The position numbers and the translations under genes were made by a program. Shown here piece after piece: positions 1-5,738 of a stretch of 8,033 nt of DNA. Every line of letters starts with the position of its first letter. Position 1 is the stretch's first letter. The notes below the pieces were generated by a model. The model saw only the letters and a list, made by a program, of their open reading frames with translations, was not told the origin of the DNA and ran no database searches. The stretch covers positions 1-8,033 of the forward strand of contig JAIDQW010000242.1 of NCBI GenBank assembly GCA_029062075.1, given 5' to 3'. This DNA is from Paramuribaculum sp. Its GTDB lineage: Bacteria; Bacteroidota; Bacteroidia; Bacteroidales; Muribaculaceae.

Positions 1-444
1 CCTCAGGCAAACGCTATGGCAAAGGTTATCGAGCCTATCATGATGGGTGGTGATACTCCCTGGATTCTGTATATGACAGGTGCGGTTCTTGCTCTGCTTC
101 TAAACTGGCTCGGTGTGCCTGCCCTTGCTTTCTGTCTCGGTATGTTTATTCCTATGCAGCTGAACACTCCGATGCTTGTTGGTGGCGCTATCGCCTGGTT
201 TGTATCTACCCGCTCTAAGGATAAGGCGGTTAATGATGCCCGCCGTGACCGCGGTACTCTCATTGCTTCCGGACTTATTGCCGGCGGAGCTCTGTTCGGT
301 GTATTCGCCGCACTTACCCGATTCGCAGGTTTTGAGTATGAAAGCACAATGAATGTGATTACAAACCAGTGGCTCGGTGTGATCGCCTATGCCGCAATCA
401 TAGTATATCTCGTCATTCAGAGCATTAATGCCAGGAAAGGCTGA
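1..444 (+). CDS. OPT-family oligopeptide transporter, C-terminal part (5' end outside window)
   Basis: The frame is open from the first base to the TGA at 442-444, giving the last 147 residues of a membrane protein. The fragment opens with PQANAMAKVIEPIMMGG and continues through hydrophobic segments containing LNWLGVPALAFCLGMFIP, the pattern of the C-terminal half of prokaryotic OPT (oligopeptide/metal-chelate) transporters. Members of this family import peptides or metal complexes across the inner membrane by ion symport. About four membrane helices remain, the last ending just before the stop. Prokaryotic OPT proteins are usually 600-700 residues, so most of this gene lies to the left. The ATG at 16 is an internal methionine. 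The last 17 bases overlap the start of the MATE gene, suggesting translational coupling. The substrate cannot be told from this fragment. Confidence 0.85.
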   Translation, partial: PQANAMAKVIEPIMMGGDTPWILYMTGAVLALLLNWLGVPALAFCLGMFIPMQLNTPMLVGGAIAWFVSTRSKDKAVNDARRDRGTLIASGLIAGGALFGVFAALTRFAGFEYESTMNVITNQWLGVIAYAAIIVYLVIQSINARKG

Positions 445-1786
445 AAAAACAAATGCTAATATATCGCGCAAAGCTATTTGCGGCGCGATTCTATCATTGT
501 CAGTACCGGCAATTGTAACCAATGTTACAGTGCCGGTACTTGGCATTACTGATGTTGCTATTGCAGGGCATCTCGGAAGTACAGTGTTTATTGCAGCTAT
601 AGCAATAGGCACCAATATGTTTAATATGCTTTACTGGCTGTTTAACTTCCTCCGTATGGGATCGAGCGGACTCACAGCTCAGGCATACGGGGCGGGAGAC
701 AAAGTAGCGTCAACCCTTGTGCTTAGCCGTGCTCTTATGATTGCTGTTGCGGTAGGTGTTATCATGATATTGTTTCGCAATCCGTTATGCGACCTGATTC
801 TGGATTCAATGGATGTGACCGGTGATTCGAGAATTGTGGCTCAGACATACTTCTTGATAAGAATTTGGGCTGCACCTGCTACTCTTAGCATCTTTGCCTT
901 TACTGGCTGGTTTGTGGGGATGCAGAATTCAAAAGTGACGATGTGGGTGTCTCTGCTAATAAATGTTCTGAATATAGCAGGGAGTCTGTTATTGGTTTTT
1001 TATGCCGGAATGGATATTGATGCCCTTGCTCACGGAACTGTTATGGCTCAGTGGGGTGGTTTGATTGCCGCAGTAACAGTTTGTCTTAAAAAATACAAGC
1101 TTAGTTTGCCGAATGTCAGAGAGGTGGTTAACTGGAGCGAGCTTAAGAGGTTCTTTTCAATCAACATTGATATTTTTCTTCGCACTATATGCCTGATAGC
1201 AGTTACTCTATGGTTTACAAGAATTGGAGCTTCTCAGGGAGACACAATGCTTTCTGTCAATGCTCTTATAATGCAACTGTTCACCGTATTTTCGTTTTTT
1301 ATGGATGGATTTGCTTTTGCAGGCGAGGGTCTGAGCGGCAGATTCAAGGGCGCTTGCGACAGTGTAGGTTTTCATCTGACTGTTAAATACTTGCTGATTT
1401 TTGGAATAGCTATATCTACGGTGTTTACAGCTCTTTATGCCTTTTGTGGAGAGTTGTTTATAGGTTTTCTCACCGATGATATAGCGGTAGCTTATGCATC
1501 AAAAGATTATATATATTGGGCTGCAACTATACCATTTGCCGGATTTTTGGCTTTTACATGGGATGGCATATTTATCGGTACAACCGAGACCAGATCAATG
1601 TTGATTTCTATGGCGTTGGCAATGGGTGTGTTTTTCGGAGTATTTTATTTGTCATTCAATAGGTTAGGTAATCATGGCTTATGGCTTGCATTTATATCAT
1701 ATCTTGCCGTGAGGGGAGAAGTATTGTGGTTACTGTCGCGCCGCTTCAAGAACTTAGACTATTTCTCTCATAAGGAGAATATTTAA
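428..1786 (+). CDS. MATE-family efflux transporter (DinF-like)
   Basis: This 452-residue protein is the usual size for a MATE family member and is hydrophobic throughout, consistent with 12 membrane helices. After a short basic N-terminus comes the first helix (about residues 20-45), with the family-like stretch VPVLGITDVAIAGHLGS and then FNFLRMGSSGLTAQAYGAGD around residues 71-90, typical of the DinF branch. MATE proteins export cationic drugs or metabolites by Na+ or H+ antiport across the inner membrane. The ATG at 428 lies inside the end of the OPT gene (17-bp overlap); no better start exists, since the next methionine is well inside the first helices. The ASCH gene follows 25 bp after the stop, so the three genes probably form one operon. 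The substrate is unknown. Confidence 0.92.
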   Translation: MPGKAEKTNANISRKAICGAILSLSVPAIVTNVTVPVLGITDVAIAGHLGSTVFIAAIAIGTNMFNMLYWLFNFLRMGSSGLTAQAYGAGDKVASTLVLSRALMIAVAVGVIMILFRNPLCDLILDSMDVTGDSRIVAQTYFLIRIWAAPATLSIFAFTGWFVGMQNSKVTMWVSLLINVLNIAGSLLLVFYAGMDIDALAHGTVMAQWGGLIAAVTVCLKKYKLSLPNVREVVNWSELKRFFSINIDIFLRTICLIAVTLWFTRIGASQGDTMLSVNALIMQLFTVFSFFMDGFAFAGEGLSGRFKGACDSVGFHLTVKYLLIFGIAISTVFTALYAFCGELFIGFLTDDIAVAYASKDYIYWAATIPFAGFLAFTWDGIFIGTTETRSMLISMALAMGVFFGVFYLSFNRLGNHGLWLAFISYLAVRGEVLWLLSRRFKNLDYFSHKENI

Positions 1787-1811
1787 TTGAAATAAAATTA
1801 TATAGTTGATT

Positions 1812-2222
1812 ATGAATACTTTAACACTATCTCTAAAGCGTAAGTATTTTGATGAGATACTTGCGGGTACAAAAACTCACGAATACCGTGATGTTCGTCC
1901 GTCTTCAACAAAGAAGTATATACATCTTTTGTGTGAGGGCAAATTCTATGAAGATGATGACCCCGCCTTTGATGATGTTTCTCCTGATTCACCGGTTGAA
2001 ATAGTGGCGAAAAAATATGACGCAATTAAGTTTTATACCGGTGCATATTCAGGTAAACGTCCCTATATGTTGATAGAGATGAAAGACGCTGAAGCTATCA
2101 TTATGACAGATGAGAAGGGGGATTACATTTATCTGCAAGATAGTAATGGTGAAGAATACCTTGCAGTAACTGTTGACTATACACTCGGAAAAATTCTTGA
2201 AGTGAACGAAAATCCGGAATAA
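1812..2222 (+). CDS. ASCH domain protein
   Basis: A 136-residue soluble acidic protein. It begins MNTLTLSLKRKYFDEILAG and carries GTKTHEYR at residues 19-26, matching the ASCH signature GxKxxExR. ASCH domains adopt a PUA-like beta-barrel fold expected to bind RNA or nucleotides; some members are amidohydrolases or coactivators, so a specific activity cannot be assigned. The rest has alternating beta-strand character (IHLLCEG, PVEIVAKKYDAI, YMLIEMKDAEAI) as expected for this fold. I chose the ATG at 1812 over the in-frame TTG six bases upstream because ASCH proteins start close to this strand. It lies 25 bp after the MATE stop with no terminator between, so it is probably co-transcribed with the two transporters. 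Confidence 0.82.
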   Translation: MNTLTLSLKRKYFDEILAGTKTHEYRDVRPSSTKKYIHLLCEGKFYEDDDPAFDDVSPDSPVEIVAKKYDAIKFYTGAYSGKRPYMLIEMKDAEAIIMTDEKGDYIYLQDSNGEEYLAVTVDYTLGKILEVNENPE

Positions 2223-2279
2223 GCAGAGTTAATTCCGTGTCAAAACATATTGAAAGACCGAAAGCTGGCATTTTTATGT

Positions 2280-2337
2280 AAAAATAAAATAGCCATCAAG
2301 AAATGTTCATCACAAGATTAACATCTTAATGGCTATT
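2280..2337 (-). terminator. Rho-independent terminator acting on the minus strand (perhaps bidirectional)
   Basis: AATAGCCAT at 2288-2296 is perfectly complementary to ATGGCTATT at 2329-2337. Inside it, AAG/CTT and ATGTT/AACAT pair after one mismatch and a 2-nt bulge, giving about 17 base pairs around a 12-nt loop (2308-2319). Read on the minus strand the stem is followed by TTTTATTTTTAC, a good uridine tail; on the plus strand the tail is weak (ATTC). So it mainly stops leftward transcription. No intact leftward gene lies immediately upstream of it, only the tRNA-like relic at 2342-2421, so it may be an orphan left after an insertion. It may also stop rightward transcripts of the ASCH operon. 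Confidence 0.7.
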
Positions 2338-2341
2338 ATTC

Positions 2342-2421
2342 AAAGGCAAGAAGGGACTCGAACCCTCGATATGTGACCTTTCGGCTACCCCGCTACCATA
2401 CCTGCGACCATCAGTACCTTT
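2342..2421 (-). other. Degenerate tRNA-like element (possible tRNA relic or old att site)
   Basis: On the minus strand, 2367-2351 forms a canonical T-arm: stem GAGGG, loop TTCGAGT, stem CCCTT with one G-U pair. It is followed by CTTGCCT, a plausible acceptor 3' strand, then the terminator at 2280-2337. No normal anticodon arm or D-arm can be folded, and the partner AGGCAAG of a regular acceptor stem is absent. The ends of the 80-nt stretch do close as a 7-bp stem with one G-U (AAAGGTA at 2421-2415 with TGCCTTT at 2348-2342), but this leaves two unpaired bases next to the T-stem, so it is not canonical. The simplest reading is the 3' end of a tRNA gene, with its terminator, left next to mobile DNA. 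A functional tRNA is unlikely. Confidence 0.35.
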
Positions 2422-2426
2422 GATGA

Positions 2427-2505
2427 TGCAAATATAACAAATAAAATTGATATAGCGATTAAAAAGCCGTAAATTTAACATTATGGCTGAAAGTCAGGGC
2501 AAATC
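2427..2505 (+). repeat. 80-bp direct repeat, copy 1 (leader plus start of phage-like gene)
   Basis: This stretch matches 3277-3356 with only about six differences (single substitutions and one inserted A), about 93% identical by eye, 850 bp apart. It starts TGCAAATATAACAAATAA, runs through an AT-rich leader, and ends in the first seven codons or so of a reading frame (MAESQGK here, MAQSQDK in copy 2). In this copy the candidate -7 box is TAAAATTG, one base off the Bacteroidota consensus. After the repeat the two copies diverge, apart from a short stretch encoding RKP. Confidence 0.85.
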
Positions 2506-2563
2506 CAATGGTAGGCGAAAGCCCAGCGTCAGATGGAACGTGCAGCCAAGACAGCCCACATGA
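2483..2563 (+). pseudogene. Truncated 5' end of a phage small-terminase-like gene, copy 1
   Basis: The ATG inside repeat copy 1 opens a frame reading MAESQGKSNGRRKP, homologous to the better-preserved copy at 3334 (MAQSQDKSKRGRKP). After residue 14 the similarity stops; the frame runs 12 more unrelated codons and ends at TGA 2561. From about 2515 another frame takes over, reading into the ORF at 2533. The first codons are therefore joined out of frame to the tail of a different gene. The shared string GGCGAAAGCC at the switch suggests a short-homology deletion. Only the start of the gene remains, so no function is expected. Confidence 0.55.
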
Positions 2564-2748
2564 AAGAGGTCAAGCAGCAAGTCAAGGATGCAGCTCAGAA
2601 GCAGGCGCAGAATATGGACGCTTATGTGATGCTCTCTTTCGACACATGGGAAACAAAGGCTGCATTCTGCCGCCGCTTAGGTTATGACCCATACGACAAA
2701 TTCCTTAAAGGTGAAGTATTCGACGGTCAAGTTGAACGGGTAGAGTAA
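2533..2748 (+). CDS. Hypothetical protein, probably the C-terminal remnant of a phage gene
   Basis: A 71-residue frame from ATG 2533 to TAA 2746. The frame is open back to 2515 (AKAQRQ before the methionine), so coding similarity probably extends further upstream and the true 5' end has been deleted. The N-terminal half (about residues 1-30) is charged and helical, rich in K, Q and A (MKEVKQQVKDAAQKQAQ). It leads into a compact domain with YVMLSFDTWETKAAFCRRLG and the ending KGEVFDGQVERVE. I do not recognise the family with certainty; the arrangement suits the tail of a phage protein. The start lies within the broken terminase-like frame. AAGGAGG overlaps its stop, showing that the next frame was once translated with a strong ribosome-binding site, unusual for Bacteroidota chromosomes and more phage-like. 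Confidence 0.45.
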   Translation: MERAAKTAHMKEVKQQVKDAAQKQAQNMDAYVMLSFDTWETKAAFCRRLGYDPYDKFLKGEVFDGQVERVE

Positions 2749-2757
2749 GGAGGCTGA

Positions 2758-3213
2758 GTTAATAACGAGGGTATATCTATATATGGCAGCAATAATTCAG
2801 GTAAAAGAGGCGGGGCGTTACAGCCACAATCTTTTGCCGCTTTAGTCCGCAGTCATTACCACTCAAAGATGTCAGCTTTCTATTCTTTGAAGATAAGCAA
2901 AAGTTTAGGTGACAAAAACATAATGATAGGATTCAATTCTTATGGGAATAGACATTTATACTCCGAAACATTTCGGAGAAGTCAAACATTCAAAAGATGA
3001 GATTTGCTACGTCTGCCTGAATTGCTCGCTTCATCAACTTATGTCGGTAGCAGTGGATTGTCAAAACAGCGAAAGGATAGAATCACCGGCTTTCATTACT
3101 TCAGGGCGATATTACGCAGTAATCACGAGTTTCTGAATGTAGCAGAAGAAACAACTCCCAGTGGCAAGGTAAAGAGGCGTTATCTCTACTCAATAACTGA
3201 CAAGATAAAATGA
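2758..3213 (+). pseudogene. Phage polyvalent-protein-like ORF interrupted by an in-frame TGA
   Basis: One frame (codons from 2758) runs 151 codons with only one stop, TGA at 2998-3000, before its final TGA at 3211. The part before the stop includes NIMIGFNSYGNRHLYSETF; the part after includes LPELLASSTYVG, SKQRKDRITGFHYFRA and a C-terminus NVAEETTPSGK...YLYSITDKIK. This order resembles the C-terminal domains that end phage MuF/polyvalent proteins (large polyvalent protein-associated or barnase-EndoU-like nuclease domains), and the resemblance continues across the TGA. That assignment is from memory and tentative. There is also no start codon: AAGGAGG (2747-2753) sits correctly, but GTTAATAAC follows where an ATG would be expected. 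Loss of start plus a nonsense codon argue for a dead gene. Two shorter frames here, including MGIDIYTP at 2942, are probably chance. Confidence 0.45.
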
Positions 3214-3274
3214 AACCGCTTGAGCGACCCAATTAGGTTATACACCAGGCGGGACACAGCCTCAAGCGGTTTTA
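3213..3274 (+). terminator. 12-bp perfect stem with 36-nt loop: large-loop terminator or structured RNA
   Basis: AAACCGCTTGAG at 3213-3224 is the exact reverse complement of CTCAAGCGGTTT at 3261-3272. The left arm begins on the last base of the preceding stop codon, and the right arm runs into TTTT. Position and U-run fit a transcription terminator for the broken gene, but the 36-nt loop (3225-3260) is much longer than usual for an intrinsic terminator, and only a 3-bp pairing is seen inside it. It separates the broken ORF from repeat copy 2. Confidence 0.5.
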
Positions 3275-3276
3275 AC

Positions 3277-3356
3277 TGCAAATATAACAAATAAATTTGA
3301 TATAGCGATTAAAAAGACGTAAAATTTAACATTATGGCTCAAAGTCAGGATAAATC
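3277..3356 (+). repeat. 80-bp direct repeat, copy 2
   Basis: Second copy of the 2427-2505 repeat, about 93% identical by eye. It begins three bases after the large-loop hairpin and covers the leader and first codons of the terminase-like frame at 3334. This copy has an exact TAAATTTG box where copy 1 has TAAAATTG. Confidence 0.85.
3292..3299 (+). promoter_or_regulatory. Candidate Bacteroidota -7 box (TAAATTTG) before the terminase-like fragment
   Basis: TAAATTTG matches the TAnnTTTG consensus exactly and lies 34 nt before the ATG at 3334. No TTTG -33 element is seen at the right distance (only TTTA, 17 nt upstream), and the region is AT-rich, so chance is possible. Confidence 0.25.
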
Positions 3357-3483
3357 TAAAAGAGGGCGTAAGCCTAAATATGACTACAAGAGCGAGGATT
3401 TTCTCTCTCTTGTGGAATCGTATGCAAAAAAAGGATTGACTGACAAAGAGATATGTAGTAGAAGAAAGACGTTTTATATATGA
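3334..3483 (+). pseudogene. Truncated phage small-terminase-like gene, copy 2
   Basis: This 49-codon frame reads MAQSQDKSKRGRKPKYDY, then SEDFLSLVESYAKKGLTDKEIC (residues 20-41), and ends after SRRKTFYI. A basic N-terminus with GRKPKY, then a helix and a GLTDKEI turn, is the usual opening of helix-turn-helix small terminase subunits or related phage DNA-binding proteins, which recognise phage DNA and start packaging. The second half of the helix-turn-helix and everything beyond is missing: normal members are well over 100 residues. Its TGA (3481-3483) directly abuts the stop codon of the opposing DUF3109 gene, so the fragment was probably cut at this junction. Assignment by pattern, moderate confidence. 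Confidence 0.5.
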
Positions 3484-4080
3484 CTATTTCTGTTCGGCGA
3501 GGTAGGCTTCGCATGCTTCAGCGAGTTCATCATACCATTCTTTGCCGAATCGTTCGATAAGGGGTTCTTTCATAAATTGATATAGTCTGATGCCGAGTTC
3601 CCTGCCATTTTGCTCAGCACTGCGGCAAATTTTCCATCGATGATAATTAACAGCAGTAAAAGTAGAATATTCAGTGAGTCGCAGAGGGTAAAGATAGCAG
3701 GAGATAGGCTTACGGAAGTCGCATTTACCTAAGCGGAAGGCTCTTTCAATTGCGCAAAGGCATTTTCCACCGGACGCATAGCAGGTATATACGCAGTTTT
3801 TACCGTCAACAATAGATGTTACAAGGTCGCCTTCTTCATCGGTATATCCTACTCCGTCTTCTTCAATGACCTTTATGGCTGCCGGGAGAAGTTCCGGAAT
3901 AAGCGATGGCGTTATTTCTTCCAATTTCTTATACTCTTCGGTAGTTATTGGTGCACCGGCATCTCCTTCTATACAGCATTGTCCCAGGCACTTATCTAAA
4001 TCGCAGCAAAAAAATCTTTCAGCAAGGTCAAGGCTCACGAGTGTATCTCCTATCTGTAGCATAATTTCTTCTTCTGTCAT
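3484..4080 (-). CDS. DUF3109 family cysteine-rich protein (YkgJ-like putative metal binder)
   Basis: A 198-residue protein with the DUF3109 layout. After LQIGDTLVSLDL come FFCCDLDKCLGQCC (cysteines 25, 26, 31, 35, 36) and EGDAGAPI, then DGKNCVYTCY...GKCLCAIERAF (C96, C100, C107, C109), CDFRKPISCYLYPLRLTEY (C120, C128) and AVNYHRWKIC (C152). DUF3109 belongs to the group of small cysteine-rich proteins proposed to bind zinc or an iron-sulfur centre; its reaction is not established. The length matches the family (about 190 residues). I chose the ATG at 4080, 4 bp after the plug-protein stop; MLQIGDTL at 4062 is the alternative, and the longer frame from 4185 overlaps the upstream gene by 101 bp and is unlikely. 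Last gene of the ung operon; no terminator is visible between its stop and the phage scar. Confidence 0.88.
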   Translation of the reverse strand: MTEEEIMLQIGDTLVSLDLAERFFCCDLDKCLGQCCIEGDAGAPITTEEYKKLEEITPSLIPELLPAAIKVIEEDGVGYTDEEGDLVTSIVDGKNCVYTCYASGGKCLCAIERAFRLGKCDFRKPISCYLYPLRLTEYSTFTAVNYHRWKICRSAEQNGRELGIRLYQFMKEPLIERFGKEWYDELAEACEAYLAEQK

Positions 4081-4084
4081 TTTT

Positions 4085-5353
4085 CTATTTATGAAGTTCA
4101 GCGCAAGTAACTCCCCCCAGACGGTCGAATCTCTCTCCCGGCAGGCGGTAGTAAACGTATATAACGTATCTGTTTGATGTGTCACAAAAATTACCCTCTG
4201 TCATGTCAGTTGAAATTTTATCAGTGCGAGGATTTTTGGTAACATACCGGTAGTCATAGGCTCCCTGCTTGAGTAGCAAGCTCTTTTCGTAGCATCCTGA
4301 TTCATGATTGTAATCCATCAGAGTTGAGGAATCAAGAGCATGAAAGGTCAGTTCTCCGTCAATATGAACCTCAACCGGCAGTTTGGGGCTTTCTAATCTG
4401 AAATTAGTAATTATGTATTCCGCCTCAGTGTCGCTTTCAGATGAATTGTATTCTCTTACGGTGAATGATCCGCGCTGGGTACGATCGTAGGTATAGCCGG
4501 CAGAATACCTTGGAGTATCAATAAATAAATCAGCAAAATAACCATCGGCAGAGTGCCATGTTCTTTCAATGCCAATTCCTGGATACGAGGTAGAAACAGT
4601 TTCAAATCTACGGTACTCATTTGACCCTGGAAAAATAAGCGGACGAAGATGGCTGTAATTTATTGTTTTGCCGTTAACCATAGAAGGAGAGGTAAGCTTA
4701 ACTACTGTGTTATCACGTGGATTCTGATATACTAAAGTGGTAAGATCGGTGTAAGGATTTCTCAAATTAGAGCCATCGGTATCAACGGTAATGTCAAGCT
4801 GCTGATGCTGACCCAAATAATCTATATCGGTGCGCGGAGATACATGTGCATTTACTTTCAAATTGTTTTCAACCACAGAGAAACGAACCTGTAATAACGG
4901 ATTTTCCGGTTTATACTCCTCATACACTTTCAAAAGATAGTTTCCGGATAATTTTAATGGAATCCTTTTATCTGGAACAGTGATTGTATAGTGAACATAG
5001 TGAGTGAGAGTAGCTTGTGAAAACTCATATTTATCTACCGTGGCTTCATTCATACCATCAGTAAATTCAAAGTCAGAAATGTTTTCCGGTACCCAGTCCG
5101 CATCGCAATGAGTGAGGCTCCACCGCAGGAAGCGAGCCTCGGTGGCGAGTTCATCAAAGCTGATTGTAAGAACATCATTGCTCCCGGCTACTAATACAGC
5201 CGGCAGATCATTTCTGCCGTTAACAAGAACCCGCAGCGTTTTGAAATCGGGGGACATACATCTTTGCCTGGTGTCAACTTCTTCTCCACCGGCAGCAGTG
5301 GAGAATAATGGCAAAAATAAACATAGAAACAGTACTTTAGCCAAAGAATTCAT
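4085..5353 (-). CDS. Type IX secretion system plug protein (DUF5103)
   Basis: A 422-residue exported protein. Residues 1-20 form a signal peptide (MNSLAKVLFLCLFLPLFSTAAG). The mature part matches DUF5103 proteins: TLRVLVNG near residue 40, RFLRWSLTHCDADWVPENISDFEFTDG around 74-100, beta-rich segments through the middle, and a C-terminal domain with YRYVTKNPRTDKISTDMTEGNF and YVIYVYYRLPGERFDRLGG near the end. In Flavobacterium this family's Plug protein binds the SprA outer-membrane translocon of the type IX secretion system and blocks the channel from the periplasmic side when it is empty. Length is normal and no damage is seen. Its start overlaps the end of the C_GCAxxG_C_C gene by 17 bp, and its stop (TAG, 4085-4087) is 4 bp before the DUF3109 start, so translation is probably coupled. 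No other T9SS gene is in the window. Confidence 0.88.
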   Translation of the reverse strand: MNSLAKVLFLCLFLPLFSTAAGGEEVDTRQRCMSPDFKTLRVLVNGRNDLPAVLVAGSNDVLTISFDELATEARFLRWSLTHCDADWVPENISDFEFTDGMNEATVDKYEFSQATLTHYVHYTITVPDKRIPLKLSGNYLLKVYEEYKPENPLLQVRFSVVENNLKVNAHVSPRTDIDYLGQHQQLDITVDTDGSNLRNPYTDLTTLVYQNPRDNTVVKLTSPSMVNGKTINYSHLRPLIFPGSNEYRRFETVSTSYPGIGIERTWHSADGYFADLFIDTPRYSAGYTYDRTQRGSFTVREYNSSESDTEAEYIITNFRLESPKLPVEVHIDGELTFHALDSSTLMDYNHESGCYEKSLLLKQGAYDYRYVTKNPRTDKISTDMTEGNFCDTSNRYVIYVYYRLPGERFDRLGGVTCAELHK

Positions 5354-5738
5354 TGTGGCATTCGGTTATAACCTCTTCAATGAGTTCATTGCACGTCTTT
5401 TTGCCGGGAACACGTAAGTCCCGGCAAAGGAGAGAACCGTTGGCGCATTTGAATTTCTCACAAAGATTTCTTACATGTGCATACAACTCTTTCTTTTCGC
5501 TCGGATTGATGTAATTAACGCATCCGTCAAGCATGACCATGGCGCTTACAGCCCCGCACACCTCACCGGAACCACCGATTCCTCCACCGAAACCGGCAGT
5601 AATTTTTTCAGTGAGCTCGGGTGTCAATCCATGAACATCATCAAAAACCATAGCAACACACTGTGAGCATATATACCCCTGTTTTCTAAGTTCTTTCATT
5701 CGAGCTATACGCTCTTCAAGAGAATACTTGGTTACCAT
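5337..5738 (-). CDS. C_GCAxxG_C_C family redox-type protein
   Basis: A 133-residue cysteine-rich protein. It has GYICSQCV at residues 21-28 (C24, C27), GFGGGIGGSGEVCGAVSA at 49-66 (C61), then C73, C93, C98, C105 in LLCRDL, C116 and C127. This is the pattern of the C_GCAxxG_C_C family, whose name describes the spaced cysteines; members are thought to bind metal or act in redox chemistry, often near oxidoreductases or transporters. The residue after CGAVSA is methionine rather than the glycine common in the family motif. No signal peptide is seen, so it should be cytoplasmic. Its ATG overlaps the ung stop by 7 bp, and its own end overlaps the plug gene by 17 bp, so the genes are translated from one message. 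Function unproven. Confidence 0.88.
   Translation of the reverse strand: MVTKYSLEERIARMKELRKQGYICSQCVAMVFDDVHGLTPELTEKITAGFGGGIGGSGEVCGAVSAMVMLDGCVNYINPSEKKELYAHVRNLCEKFKCANGSLLCRDLRVPGKKTCNELIEEVITECHNEFFG

Noticed and set aside
100..615. Long minus-strand frame opposite OPT/MATE
   Set aside because: A shadow of the two transporter genes; its translation resembles no protein and it crosses both genes.
2783..2845. Short frame MAAIIQVKEAGRYSHNLLPL
   Set aside because: Only 20 codons, inside the better supported frame 2758-3213 and out of phase with it.
2942..3136. A 64-codon plus-strand frame starting MGIDIYTPKH
   Set aside because: It overlaps the longer frame 2758-3213, which looks more protein-like and shows domain-like similarity downstream; this one is probably a chance frame.
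4081..4185. Longer start for DUF3109 at 4185
   Set aside because: It would overlap the plug gene by 101 bp, and the extension has no family similarity.
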